The notes beneath the pieces are model-generated. The model did no database searches, was not told where the DNA came from, and saw only the letters and a program-made list of their open reading frames with translations. A program made the position numbers and the translations under genes. Of a stretch of 64,000 nt of DNA, positions 1-8,668 are shown piece by piece; the first letter of the stretch is position 1; every line of letters starts with the position of its first letter. This DNA is from Halomarina salina (GTDB taxonomy: Archaea > Halobacteriota > Halobacteria > Halobacteriales > Haloarculaceae): contig NZ_JALLGW010000001.1 in NCBI RefSeq assembly GCF_023074835.1, positions 1 to 64,000 of the forward strand. The letters are read 5' to 3'.

Positions 1-486
1 GATGACGCTCGCGGTCTCCCGGACGTTCTCGGGGAGGCCGAGGGCGCTCGCCATGCGGTCGATCTCGCCGAGCGCCTGCTTGAGGTTGCGCTCCTTGGAG
101 TCGCGGGTGCGGAACCGCTCGTTCCACTTCCGGAGGCGCTGCATCTTCGCGCGCTGGCGACTCCCGAGCGAGTTGCCGTACGCGTCCTTGTCGCGCCAGT
201 CGATGTTGGTCGAGAGCCCCTTGTCGTGCATCATGTTCGTCGTCGGCGCGCCGACGCGGGACTTCTGGTCTTTCTCCGCGGAGTCGAACGCGCGCCACTC
301 GGGGCCGCGGTCGACGGCGTCCTCCTCGACGACGAGACCGCAGTCCTGACAGACCGTCTCGCCGTGCTCGCTGTCGTCGATTAGCTGACCGCCGCACTCG
401 GGACAGTCGAGTCCCTCTCGCTCGTCGGTCTGCTCGCTCTCCGCCTCGGTCGTTCTCTCTCGGGTTCGTGTGTTCGAATCACTCAT
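1..486 (-). CDS. tfb: Transcription initiation factor TFB, C-terminal part beyond window
   Basis: Archaeal TFIIB homologue that bridges TBP/TATA DNA and RNA polymerase. The ATG is at 486 and 162 codons lie in the window; the rest runs off the left edge. Near residues 28-50 there is a zinc ribbon (CPECG ... CQDCG), then the B-reader/linker with RVGAPTT and the conserved WRDKDAYGNSL stretch, then the start of the first cyclin repeat ([19 protein letters not shown]). A complete second TFB lies at 33094-34050 and the two align over this whole stretch. Multiple TFBs are normal in haloarchaea. A T-rich candidate box (GGTTTTGGG on the minus strand, near 568-576) is about 80 nt upstream, so this gene may have a leader. 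Identification is secure; which numbered paralogue it is cannot be told. Confidence 0.95.
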   Translation of the reverse strand, partial: MSDSNTRTRERTTEAESEQTDEREGLDCPECGGQLIDDSEHGETVCQDCGLVVEEDAVDRGPEWRAFDSAEKDQKSRVGAPTTNMMHDKGLSTNIDWRDKDAYGNSLGSRQRAKMQRLRKWNERFRTRDSKERNLKQALGEIDRMASALGLPENVRETASVI

Positions 487-656
487 TGGTCGAGGGCGCA
501 CGCTATCCGGGCAGGTATCCCCCGAAAATCCCGGACAACTGGTTAGTACAGTAGCTTCGCCCAAAACCTTCTTAACCATTCCGATACTCCGACGTAGGGA
601 AACCAGTCTCGTCGGCACTGTCCCTCCGGGGCGAAAATACAACTGAGAGACACTTC

Positions 657-674
657 AGTTCGCAAGAGCGAACT
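657..674. promoter_or_regulatory. 18-bp palindrome before the XTPase gene
   Basis: AGTTCGC, a 4-nt AAGA centre, then GCGAACT form a perfect 7-bp inverted repeat. It ends 23 nt before the ATG at 698, about where a leaderless gene would have its TATA box, and lies in the divergent spacer between tfb and this gene. It could be an operator or a short RNA hairpin; the sequence does not tell which. Confidence 0.4.
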
Positions 675-697
675 TCTCCTCGCGCGCACCGTCACTC

Positions 698-1234
698 ATG
701 CACGTCGCAGTCGGGAGTGCGAACCCGGTGAAACGCCGGGCCGTCGCCTCGGTCGTCGCGGGGGAGTGGACCGTCGAGAGCGTCGCCGTCCCCTCGGACG
801 TCGCCGAACAGCCACGGGGTCACGTCGAGACGCGGACCGGCGCGGAGAACCGGGCGCGAGCGGCGTTCGACGCGACGGCAGAGACGTCGCCGTCGTCGCC
901 GAGGCTGGGTGTCGGTATCGAGGGCGGCGTCGCAGACGTCGAGGGCTGTGACGCGCTGTTCCTCGTCAACTGGGCGGCCGCTACCGACGGAGAGCGCCTC
1001 ACCCGTGCGACCGGTCCGTCGTTTCCCCTCCCCGACCACGTCGCCCGTCGCATCCGCGACGGCGAGGAGCTCGGCCCGGTGATGGACGACGAACTCGGCG
1101 AGTCGGACGTGAAGAAGAGGCAGGGCGCGGCGGGCGTGTTCACCGCCGGGATGGTCGACCGCGAGGCGAGTCTCGCGACCGGTGTGGCCGCGGCGCTCGG
1201 CCCGTTCGTCTCCGAGCAGTACGAGTCGCGCTGA
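698..1234 (+). CDS. Inosine/xanthosine triphosphatase (DUF84/YjjX family)
   Basis: Predicted to hydrolyse non-canonical ITP/XTP and so keep deaminated purines out of nucleic acids. The 178-residue length is normal for the family. It opens with the phosphate-binding GSANPVKRRAV motif (NPxK), has ARAAFD near residue 50, the acidic GVGIEGGV near 70 and a C-terminal DDELG ... KKRQGAAGVFT block, all in the family order. It stands alone, divergent from tfb and convergent with the glycosyltransferase, whose stop is 27 bp away. An 18-bp palindrome lies just upstream. Substrate is inferred from the family. Confidence 0.85.
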   Translation: MHVAVGSANPVKRRAVASVVAGEWTVESVAVPSDVAEQPRGHVETRTGAENRARAAFDATAETSPSSPRLGVGIEGGVADVEGCDALFLVNWAAATDGERLTRATGPSFPLPDHVARRIRDGEELGPVMDDELGESDVKKRQGAAGVFTAGMVDREASLATGVAAALGPFVSEQYESR

Positions 1235-1260
1235 GGGAGTCGCCGTCGTTTCCGAATCGC

Positions 1261-3066
1261 TCAGTCGTTGGTCTTCGCGGCGTCGGGCGAGACGTCGCGG
1301 GACTCCTCGACGGCCGTCGTCAGCGAGACGTTCAGCAGGAGCGTCGAGGCGACGCCGCCGACGAGGGTGACGACGTTCTTCACCGCGTGGTCGACGACGG
1401 CCGCGCCGATGACCACCGTCGACGGGACGGGCGTGAACGCGACGACGATGAGCGTGAACGCCCCCTCGTAGAGGCCGACGCCGCCCGGCGTCAGCGGTAG
1501 CACCTTCGCCAGGTTCCCGACGCTCACCGCGAAGAAGCCGACCGAGACGAGGACGACCGGCGAGAGGCCGACGTCGAACGCGGCGAACACGAGGAGCGCG
1601 GTCACCACGTCGAGCGTCCAGATGGCGACGCTCGACGTGCCGACTCGGACGAACGCCGCCCGGTTCCCGGCGACCGTCTGGACGTCGCCCACGAAGCGTT
1701 CGATGACGCCCGCGACGTAGTCGGCGTAGGAGTCAGAACTCAGCCGTCGGACGCCGCGCCGGACGAGGTTCGTCTCGGCGCGTGCGCTGGCGAGGATGAG
1801 CGACACCGCGCAGAGCGTGGCGACGCCGACGAACGCGGCGACGTACAGCGCCGTCTGTCCGCTGTCGGCGTACTGGTCCGGTGCGGCCCCGAGACCCGAC
1901 GGGTCGGCCAACCCCGACACGGCCAGTCCGACGAGCACCGTCCCGGCGAGCACCGTGATGGTGAGCAGGTCGAACACGCGCTCGACGGCCAGCGACGCGA
2001 ACCCCGACGGGTAGGGGATGTTCCGGCGTGCCTTCACGATGTACGCCCGGACGGCGTCGCCGGCCCGTGCGGGGAACACGAGGTTCCCGGTCTGGGAGAT
2101 GAACACCGCGCCGGTGAGGAACTTCACGTTCTCGTGGTAGCCGAGTTCCGCGAGGATGTCGCGGTAGCGCGCCCCGCGGAGCGGCCACGAGAGGAGGTAG
2201 ACGACGGCCGCACCCGCGACGTACCGCGGGTCGGCCGTCGCCATCTCGTCGAGGACCTGCCCGAAGTCGATGTAGAACGTCATCAGCAGCACCGCGACGG
2301 CGACCAGGAGGGACCCGGCCGCCATCGTCGCCCGCGGCGTCGCCCGCGGTTTGACGGAGAACTCGTACCAGCACCGCAGAATCTGGCTCCCCATCCCGAA
2401 CACGTCGCGGACGAGGTCCACCTTCGTGTCGCCCTTCGGCGTCCAGCGTACGGGGAACTCGTTGATGCGGTAGCCCTGGCGCTGGGCGCGGACGAGCACC
2501 TCGGTGTCCCAGAACCAGTGCTGGTCGGCCACGTCGTCGAGCAGGTCGAACAGCGCCTCGCGGTCGAACGCCTTGAACCCGCACTGGTGGTCGCGCAGGT
2601 CGGAGCCGAGCATCGTCCGCGTCAGCGTGTTGAACCCGCGGGAGGGGACGCCGCGCTTGCGGGGGCGTTCGGCCACCTCGCCGGGGATCCAGCGCGAGCC
2701 GGTGGCGACGTCGTACTCGCCCGAGCGCACCGACTCGACCAGTTCTTCGAGGTGGCCCATGTCGGTGGCGAGGTCGGTGTCGAAGTAGACGAGGGTCTCG
2801 CCGTCGGCCTCCCGGAACGCCCGGACGAGCGCACCGCCCCGCCCCAGTCGCTCGTCGGAGTGGACGTGTCTGACTCGCGGGTCCCGCCCGGCGAACCGCG
2901 CGGCTATCTCCGGGGTCCGGTCGTCACAGCCGTCCTCGGCGACGATGACTTCGAACGAGTCCTCGGGGAGGAACGAACCGAGCGTGTCGAGGGTCGTCTC
3001 GATGGTGCCCTCGATGGTCGCCTCCTCGTTGTACGCGGGGAGGACGACGCTCACCTCGACGGTCAT
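1261..3066 (-). CDS. AglD-like membrane glycosyltransferase: GT2 domain plus flippase-type (UPF0104) domain
   Basis: A 601-residue two-domain protein. Residues about 4-240 are a GT-A family 2 glycosyltransferase of the dolichyl-phosphate sugar synthase kind: VSVVLPAYNEE at the start, the DTD metal site at 96-98, and a C-terminal IPFPV-like block (INEFPVRW). Residues about 255-590 form a polytopic membrane domain of the lysylphosphatidylglycerol-synthase/UPF0104 type (FPARAGDAVRAY, ASLAVERVFDLL). The same architecture is known for Haloferax AglD, the dolichol-phosphate mannose synthase of S-layer N-glycosylation, so a lipid-linked sugar role at the cytoplasmic membrane is likely. A start at 3084 is possible, but a box TTGATAC (minus strand, 3091-3097) sits 28 nt before the ATG at 3066, favouring 3066. 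It ends convergently with the XTPase. Confidence 0.85.
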   Translation of the reverse strand: MTVEVSVVLPAYNEEATIEGTIETTLDTLGSFLPEDSFEVIVAEDGCDDRTPEIAARFAGRDPRVRHVHSDERLGRGGALVRAFREADGETLVYFDTDLATDMGHLEELVESVRSGEYDVATGSRWIPGEVAERPRKRGVPSRGFNTLTRTMLGSDLRDHQCGFKAFDREALFDLLDDVADQHWFWDTEVLVRAQRQGYRINEFPVRWTPKGDTKVDLVRDVFGMGSQILRCWYEFSVKPRATPRATMAAGSLLVAVAVLLMTFYIDFGQVLDEMATADPRYVAGAAVVYLLSWPLRGARYRDILAELGYHENVKFLTGAVFISQTGNLVFPARAGDAVRAYIVKARRNIPYPSGFASLAVERVFDLLTITVLAGTVLVGLAVSGLADPSGLGAAPDQYADSGQTALYVAAFVGVATLCAVSLILASARAETNLVRRGVRRLSSDSYADYVAGVIERFVGDVQTVAGNRAAFVRVGTSSVAIWTLDVVTALLVFAAFDVGLSPVVLVSVGFFAVSVGNLAKVLPLTPGGVGLYEGAFTLIVVAFTPVPSTVVIGAAVVDHAVKNVVTLVGGVASTLLLNVSLTTAVEESRDVSPDAAKTND

Positions 3067-3090
3067 TGCGCCGGAGTTGCGCACTGTGAC

Positions 3091-3097
3091 GTATCAA
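3091..3097 (-). promoter_or_regulatory. TATA-like box of the AglD-like gene
   Basis: Minus-strand AGGTTGATACG, centred 28 nt upstream of the ATG at 3066, is the expected position for a leaderless transcript. The same string GGTTGATACG recurs before nreA (34163-34172). Confidence 0.5.
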
Positions 3098-3117
3098 CCT
3101 TCTGGGTGCGTAGCGTG

Positions 3118-3627
3118 TCACGTTCGAATCGCTGTCCCGTCGACGCGCCGTATCGCCTCCGTGCTGACGAAGTACGTGGCTTCGGCGGTGAGGTCTGCGT
3201 TGGACTGCTCGGCGACCTGCGTCCCGTCGACCGTCGACCGAACCGTCCGGGTCCACGAGTAGCCACGTCGCACCCGGACGTAGACCCCGCCGTCCGCACG
3301 GTCGAGGACGGTCGTCTCAGCACCGAAGACGCCGCCGAGGCCGTAGCTGTCGACGTCGCTCGCCGCGAGCGCGTTCAGGACGAACGTCTCCTCGTACTGC
3401 AGTGCCGCCTGCGTCGCGGACTGGTTCGTCAGGGTCGAGGGCGGGTCCGGGTAGCCGTTCGGACCGGCCTGTTCGGTCCAGCGTGCGGTCGGGGGGGTGG
3501 GGTCCGGGCGTGTGGTCTCGACCGTCGTCTCGTCCGTGGCGCTCGGCGGAGCGCCAGAACTCCCACCGAGACAGCCGGCAGTGAGGAGGACCGCGACGAG
3601 GAGCAGTGAGTGGATGCGGAGGGCCAT
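3118..3627 (-). CDS. Secreted lipoprotein, unknown function
   Basis: 169 residues. The N terminus is a short signal peptide (positive MALRIH, a hydrophobic stretch, then lipobox LTAGC with Cys about residue 19) followed by a Ser/Thr/Pro-rich linker, so it should be lipid-anchored outside the membrane. The rest is a single alpha/beta-looking domain of about 120 residues with no motif I recognise; such proteins in haloarchaea are often annotated only as lipoproteins. A TATA-like ATACTTATC lies about 26 nt before the ATG (minus strand, 3650-3658). It is transcribed towards the AglD-like gene, 51 bp away. Confidence 0.75.
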   Translation of the reverse strand: MALRIHSLLLVAVLLTAGCLGGSSGAPPSATDETTVETTRPDPTPPTARWTEQAGPNGYPDPPSTLTNQSATQAALQYEETFVLNALAASDVDSYGLGGVFGAETTVLDRADGGVYVRVRRGYSWTRTVRSTVDGTQVAEQSNADLTAEATYFVSTEAIRRVDGTAIRT

Positions 3628-3649
3628 ACCGGGGGTAGTCCCATCAACC

Positions 3650-3658
3650 GATAAGTAT
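3650..3658 (-). promoter_or_regulatory. TATA-like box of the lipoprotein gene
   Basis: Minus-strand ATACTTATC, centred about 26 nt upstream of the ATG at 3627; an A/T island in GC-rich surroundings. Confidence 0.5.
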
Positions 3659-4047
3659 CTTCAGGTGGAACGTTCCCGCTGTTCAGCTGTCCGACACGAC
3701 GCCGTCGGGTTGCTTTCGACAGCCAGCAACCGAACGCAACGAACGGAGCGGTGTCGCCGACCCGTCTCGTCGAGCGAGGTGTTCGACCGGGCACGAGAGC
3801 GTCGTCACCTGGTGGAGCGGCGTCGGTCCGGCGAACCGCCGCCACGACCAGCGAACTATCGACGGCAGTCACCGACGCGACGGTGCCATGCACTGGCAAC
3901 CCACACATCTACTCGACTCACGCTGGTAGCGCCGGACGAGTTGCCGACCGGGGCGAAGGCCGGTCCGGGCGGTCCACCCCGATTCGTGCGTCGCGCGCGA
4001 CGGCCTTCGGTACTGGCGTGACCGGTCGACAACGGCGGGTCAACACC
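3659..4047. other. Gene-free spacer
   Basis: About 390 bp between divergent genes. It holds an open frame in phase with the downstream transporter (from 3751), but the codon use is unlike the neighbours and the translation resembles nothing; I take it as non-coding. No clear TATA box is visible at the usual distance from the ATG at 4048, so the transporter may have a longer leader. Confidence 0.5.
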
Positions 4048-4659
4048 ATGCCTAAGGAAACCAAACTCGCGAATCCGGCACCGCTCGGCCTCATGGGTTT
4101 CGCACTGACGACGATGATCCTGAGCCTCATCAACGCCGGGCTGTTGCCGGACGAAGGCGGTATCGCCGTCGTCATCCCCCTCGCGATGGCCTACGGGGGG
4201 ACGATGCAGATAGTCGCCGGTATCCTCGCGTTCCGGAAGGGCGACACGTTCGAGACGATGGCGTTCAACACCTACGGCGCGTTCTGGTGGTGGTTCGGAC
4301 TGGCCGAACTGTTCGCCGTGAACGGTCTCCTCTCGCCGAGCACGACGGCCATCGGCGTCACCCTCGTCGGGTTCGGCGTCATCACCACCATCCTGCTCGT
4401 CGGGACGCTGAGACTCAACTGGGCGCTGTTCGCCGTGTTCGCGACGCTGGCGGCGACGTTCTACCTCGTCGGCGTCGGCGACTGGCTGGGCATCGACGTC
4501 CTGGTCACCGCCGGGGGCTACGTCGGCATGGTGACGGCCGTGCTCGCCGCGTACACCGCCGCTGCCGAGGTGCTCAACTGGACATTCGGCGAGGACCGCA
4601 TCCCGCTCGGAGGCAGTCCGACGAGCGGCCGGCGAACCACCGCGCAGACCGCGGACTGA
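4048..4659 (+). CDS. Acetate uptake transporter family protein (GPR1/FUN34/YaaH)
   Basis: 203-residue membrane protein with six predicted helices. The family signature is clear near the N terminus (NPAPLGLMGFALTT) followed by the conserved AYGGTMQIVAGILAF block and the YGAFWW stretch. Members form hexameric channels for acetate or succinate uptake; the substrate here is inferred. I chose the ATG at 4048 (MPKETKLANPAPLG) because the family starts just before the NPAPLG motif; the open frame extends upstream to 3751 but that part is not protein-like. It is monocistronic, convergent with the radical SAM gene. Confidence 0.9.
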   Translation: MPKETKLANPAPLGLMGFALTTMILSLINAGLLPDEGGIAVVIPLAMAYGGTMQIVAGILAFRKGDTFETMAFNTYGAFWWWFGLAELFAVNGLLSPSTTAIGVTLVGFGVITTILLVGTLRLNWALFAVFATLAATFYLVGVGDWLGIDVLVTAGGYVGMVTAVLAAYTAAAEVLNWTFGEDRIPLGGSPTSGRRTTAQTAD

Positions 4660-4721
4660 CGGGTCGCTGTCGACCCGAGGTTCCGCTTTCCGGAGAACTG
4701 CGACCGTCCCGAGCGCCTCGC

Positions 4722-6449
4722 TCAGTCGGCTCCCTCGGGCGACCGGACCTCAGCGAAGTCGGCCAGCGCCACCTCGACGCGCTCCTCGGCGTCCGAGAGC
4801 GACGCGAACGGCCGGTCGACGACGAGGTTGCCCGCCCGCTGCTTCCCGAGGCCCGGAATCGCGGTGAGTTCGTCCATCGACGCCGCGTTCACGTCGAGGG
4901 GGTACGGGACGCCCGACACGGACCGGAACCCGTGGTCCGTGACCGCGACGTCGACCGTCCGACCGAGTTCGAGTTCGCCGGGAATCCCCACCAGCAGCGG
5001 GTAGGTCCCCAGCTGTCGGCCGAACGTCTTCCCGTCCTGGTGGTACTCCAGGTGGACGTCCGGCAGGCGCGTCCCGGCGGGCGCGACCCGTCGGAGCATC
5101 GGCCGGTCGATCTCCTCCCGAACGCGCGTCTTGTACTGCTTGAACAGCTTCTTGTGGTCCTTCGCTATCTGCGACCCCGTCTCGGACATCTCGGTGCCGT
5201 CGAACGCCATCACCTGCCGGATGTTGACCCGTCGGAGCATCAGGCCCGCGTCGTACACCCGGTGGAGGAACTGCTCGTTCAGGTCGTACGTCTCGCGGGT
5301 CTCGCCCTTCAGTCCGTGGAGCAGGTTGATGCCCGGCAGGAGTTTCGGGAGGCGATTCACCGCCTCGTCGCCGTGGGTCGGTGCCGTCGAAGAGTCCTCG
5401 CCGGGTCGCCACCCGGCCGCCTCGTTGACGATGCGGACCGCCTCGAAACACTCGTCGGCGGTGACGTTGAGGTTGTTCTCCTCCTGGACGACGGGGTCCG
5501 CGCTCTCCAGACCGAACGCCGCGGTGTCGCCGGGCGTGTTGTGCTTCGCGATGACCTCGATGCCCTCCCGCGAGCGCTCGGGGTACTCGACGACGGTGAT
5601 GGGGTTCATGTTGTCGAGGTGGAGCGTCCCGAGGTCCGGGGCCACCTCGCGGATACCGCCGTAGAGGTCTCGCAGCGCGTCGGGGTTGGGGGCCTCGCCG
5701 TCGCCGCCGTAGGCGAGGATGTCGGCCTGCCGGCCGAGCCGGAAGTGCCGGACGCCGCGTTCGTACAGCGCCTCGACCTCGGCGACGACGGTCTCTGGCG
5801 GTCTGAACGTCGGGTTGCCGTACAGCGGTTCCGTGCAGAACGAGCAGCGGTACGGACAGCCCCGTCCAGTTTCGAGTTCGGCGATGAGGTAGTCCGGGTG
5901 GTTCGGGTGGTTCTCGACGACGAACGCGCCCTTGCGCGCCCAGCGCGTCACCTCTTCGACGTCGCGCATCCGGTTGTTGAACCCCTCCAGCCCGCTCTCG
6001 ACGAGGTCGTAGGCGGCGGCCTCGACATCGCCCTTGGCGACGAAGTCGTAGTCGAGGTCCTTGCGCTCCATGTCGCTCGCGCCCTCGTTCTGGTCGCCGA
6101 CGCCGAAGCGGACGGGACCGCCCATCAGCGTCGTGCCGTCGGCGGTCCACGCCATTCGACGCACCTCGTCGGGTTCGGCGGGCGTCCCTCCGACGTACTT
6201 GCCGGGGACGGTCATGCCGCCGATGTATATCAGCAGGTCCGCCTCCTCCACGTCCTGCCACTTCGCGGGCGTCTCCCGCAGGGCGTCGATGGTGTGGTAC
6301 GTGATTCGTTCGTCGGGGACCCCGGCGTCGACGAGCGCACCGGCGGTGTACCGGGGGTACGTCGAGACGTACGGCGGCACCCCGAAGTGGGCGGGCTCGT
6401 CGACGTAGCCGTCCACGAGGGTGACGTCGAGCGTCGCCGGGTCGGTCAT
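4722..6449 (-). CDS. Radical SAM protein with C-terminal helix-hairpin-helix
   Basis: 575 residues. An N-terminal domain of about 180 residues resembles the cobalamin-binding-like region that precedes many radical SAM domains, without an evident B12 histidine motif. The radical SAM core carries the 4Fe-4S cluster motif CPYRCSFC (C-x3-C-x2-C) near residue 200 in the context ELETGRGCPYRCSFCTEP. The last 50 residues hold a helix-hairpin-helix motif (ELTAIPGLGKQRAGNL), which suggests contact with DNA or RNA. The family is widespread in haloarchaea; no substrate is established as far as I know. The ATG at 6449 is chosen over an upstream in-frame start (6677) because a TATA-like GATTTACC (minus, 6473-6480) lies about 27 nt before it. 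Divergent from the Tat lipoprotein gene. Confidence 0.85.
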   Translation of the reverse strand: MTDPATLDVTLVDGYVDEPAHFGVPPYVSTYPRYTAGALVDAGVPDERITYHTIDALRETPAKWQDVEEADLLIYIGGMTVPGKYVGGTPAEPDEVRRMAWTADGTTLMGGPVRFGVGDQNEGASDMERKDLDYDFVAKGDVEAAAYDLVESGLEGFNNRMRDVEEVTRWARKGAFVVENHPNHPDYLIAELETGRGCPYRCSFCTEPLYGNPTFRPPETVVAEVEALYERGVRHFRLGRQADILAYGGDGEAPNPDALRDLYGGIREVAPDLGTLHLDNMNPITVVEYPERSREGIEVIAKHNTPGDTAAFGLESADPVVQEENNLNVTADECFEAVRIVNEAAGWRPGEDSSTAPTHGDEAVNRLPKLLPGINLLHGLKGETRETYDLNEQFLHRVYDAGLMLRRVNIRQVMAFDGTEMSETGSQIAKDHKKLFKQYKTRVREEIDRPMLRRVAPAGTRLPDVHLEYHQDGKTFGRQLGTYPLLVGIPGELELGRTVDVAVTDHGFRSVSGVPYPLDVNAASMDELTAIPGLGKQRAGNLVVDRPFASLSDAEERVEVALADFAEVRSPEGAD

Positions 6450-6576
6450 GGCCGTTCCTACCGGTCGGACGGGTAAATCGGTGACGACACGCCGGGTCGA
6501 GGCCGAACGGGCCGTGTCACCGTCGTCCACGAGGCCGCAAGATACACGGTCGGACGGCGTACAGTGTCCACTCGCA

Positions 6577-7473
6577 ATGCCCTCCCGACGAGCCGTCCTC
6601 GGTGGCTGTGCTGGCCTCCTCGCCTCCCTGGCCGGCTGCAGCCTCCCCGCCCTCCCCGGCGAGGAGCCACACCCCACACGCGAGTGGCTCTACGCCCCCG
6701 GCCGCTTCGCCGACGACTGGCGGCGGTATCGCGTCGTCAACCGGACGCCCGTGCTGTGGGACGACCACCGCGAGTGGCTGGACGACCAGCGGGTCGCAGA
6801 CGCCATCGGTACGCACCGGCCGTACTACGGGCCGTTCGGCGTCGAGACGCGCGACGTCGACTGGCAACTGCGCGTCGGGGGCGTCGACCGGTCGCTCCCA
6901 CGGCTCTGCGTCTCCGCCGCCGCGTTCAACCGAGGACGCCTCGAAGACGCCATGAACGCCACGACCGAGGAACGCGTCGACGACTACCAGACGATGGCGA
7001 TGTACCGGACCCCCGACCACGACAGGGCGTTCGCCGCTGGCGGGGACTACCTCGTCGACTGCCAGTACGACGGTCCCGACGACCCGGCCACCGCGCTCCG
7101 GACGTGCATCGACACGCAGACCGGGTCGGTGGACCGCTTCACCACCACGAGCGAGCACTGTCGGCTCCTCGCCGACGCGCTGGCCGACGACGCCGAGTTC
7201 GCCTTCGACGTGTTCGACGCCCCCTCGAACGGTGTCGTCGGCCGCGGCTGGCGACGGCTGTTCGACGAGGAGACGACCCACCTCACGGCCGTCGTGCTGT
7301 TCGCTGACGAGGCGAGCGCCGCCGAGGCGAGCGTCCGCGACTCCGTCTCGCTGCCCTCGTGGCGACCCGACAGGGAGACGTCGGTCGACGTGGACGGGCG
7401 ACTCGGCGTCGTCATCGCCAGCAGGCCGACCGAGACGGTCCGACTCGACGCGCCACCGTTCCAGTTCGCCTAG
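6577..7473 (+). CDS. Tat-type lipoprotein, unknown function
   Basis: 298 residues. The N terminus MPSRRAVLGGCAGLLASLAGC combines a twin-arginine signal with a lipobox (LAGC), the usual way haloarchaeal lipoproteins are exported folded. The mature part is rich in Tyr, Trp and acidic residues and has no motif I recognise. Divergent from the radical SAM gene and convergent with the FAD oxidoreductase, whose stop codon is 10 bp away. An upstream in-frame extension to 6421 is rejected because the signal peptide must be N-terminal. Confidence 0.75.
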   Translation: MPSRRAVLGGCAGLLASLAGCSLPALPGEEPHPTREWLYAPGRFADDWRRYRVVNRTPVLWDDHREWLDDQRVADAIGTHRPYYGPFGVETRDVDWQLRVGGVDRSLPRLCVSAAAFNRGRLEDAMNATTEERVDDYQTMAMYRTPDHDRAFAAGGDYLVDCQYDGPDDPATALRTCIDTQTGSVDRFTTTSEHCRLLADALADDAEFAFDVFDAPSNGVVGRGWRRLFDEETTHLTAVVLFADEASAAEASVRDSVSLPSWRPDRETSVDVDGRLGVVIASRPTETVRLDAPPFQFA

Positions 7474-7483
7474 TGTAGTCCGA

Positions 7484-8668
7484 CTAGTCCAGTTCCATCC
7501 CCTCGACGACGGCGAACTCCTCGTCGCCATCGAAGCGCTGCGGGTCGAACGCGTCGATACCGGGGCCGGCCCCGACCACCTGCGCCGCGAGTCGTTCCGC
7601 CAGCGCCGGGGCGCGCATGAACCCGTGGCCCTGCCAGCCGGTGGCGACGAACACGCCCGGCGCGCGTTCGCCACAGAGCGGGTGGCCGTCGGGCGTCGCC
7701 GTGCAGAGGCCCGCCCACGCGCGAGCGACGGGGTAGGACCGCCCGAGCGTGGTCTCCTGGTAGCCGGCACAGTCGGCGAGGAACCAGTCGTCGGCCTCCC
7801 GGTTCCAGTCGTCCGGGTCGCGCTCGACCGGTTCGGTCCCGTCACCGACGAGCAGACCACCGTCCCGCGGTCTGAGGTAGTACCCGCCGGTCGCGTCGAA
7901 GCACATCGGCACGCGGTCCGTGACCGGGTCGGGGTCGGTCACGAGCGCCTGTACCCGATAGGGTTTCAGCGGTATCGGTAGCCCCGCCTCGGCCAGTACC
8001 CGTCCCGAGTGCGCACCAGCGGCGACGACGACGGCGTCGTACACCTCGCTCCCGTCTTCGGTATCGACGACCGGGTCGTCCTCGCCGTCGTCCCGGTGCA
8101 GACCGACGGGCGTCTCCTCTCGAATCTCCACGCCCTCCGAGCGCGCAGCGTCGGCCATCGCGGCGGTGTACGCGCCGGGGTCGGCGTACCCGGCGTTGCG
8201 CGCGACGGCCGCGAGAGCGACGTCGTCGGTCCGGAGGGACGGGAACTCCCCGGCGAGTTCGGCGGGGGCGACCAGCGACACGTCCCGGTCGTGGTCGCGC
8301 ATCCGACCGACGCCCTCGCGGATGGCGTCGGCGCGGCGCTCGTCCCCCTCGCGGACGAGGATAACGTACGGACAGTCGGTGAACTCGAAGCCGCCGGTCC
8401 CGGAGAACTCGCGGAACCGCGCCATCGCGCGGTCGCCGAGTTCGGCGTCGATTCGGTCCGCGTAGGCGTCGTAGCAGACGCCCGCCGCGCGGCCGCTCGC
8501 GCCGTCCGCGACCGACCCGCGCTCGTACAGCGTCGCGTGGGCTCCGCGCTGGGCGAGGTCGTGAGCGGTCGTGACGCCGACCGCGCCGCCACCGACGACG
8601 GCCACCGTCGGGGCGCGGTCGGTGTCGGCCGACGCGACGCTCGTCGGGGTGTCCGCCGCTTCGCTCAT
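7484..8668 (-). CDS. FAD-dependent oxidoreductase (DAO family)
   Basis: 394 residues. The dinucleotide-binding motif GGGAVGVTTAHDLAQRGA (GxGxxG) is near residue 25, preceded by a 20-residue low-complexity start; a C-terminal motif of the DAO family (CTATPDGHPLCGE ... GFMRAPALAERLA) is present. Relatives include D-amino-acid dehydrogenase, glycine oxidase and sarcosine oxidase; the substrate cannot be read from sequence. Its ATG overlaps the stop codon of the creatininase-family gene by 4 bp (ATGA, 8665-8668), so the two are translationally coupled. That pairing suggests oxidation of an N-methyl or cyclic amide product made by the partner, but this is inference. Confidence 0.85.
   Translation of the reverse strand: MSEAADTPTSVASADTDRAPTVAVVGGGAVGVTTAHDLAQRGAHATLYERGSVADGASGRAAGVCYDAYADRIDAELGDRAMARFREFSGTGGFEFTDCPYVILVREGDERRADAIREGVGRMRDHDRDVSLVAPAELAGEFPSLRTDDVALAAVARNAGYADPGAYTAAMADAARSEGVEIREETPVGLHRDDGEDDPVVDTEDGSEVYDAVVVAAGAHSGRVLAEAGLPIPLKPYRVQALVTDPDPVTDRVPMCFDATGGYYLRPRDGGLLVGDGTEPVERDPDDWNREADDWFLADCAGYQETTLGRSYPVARAWAGLCTATPDGHPLCGERAPGVFVATGWQGHGFMRAPALAERLAAQVVGAGPGIDAFDPQRFDGDEEFAVVEGMELD

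Noticed and set aside
2134-3609. Long plus-strand open frame opposite the AglD-like gene
   Set aside because: In high-GC genes the opposite frames stay open; the translation is Arg/Asp-rich without motifs, whereas the minus frame has the glycosyltransferase domain.
3751-4047. N-terminal extension of the acetate-uptake-type transporter
   Set aside because: The family starts just before NPAPLG; the extension is not protein-like and has no codon bias.
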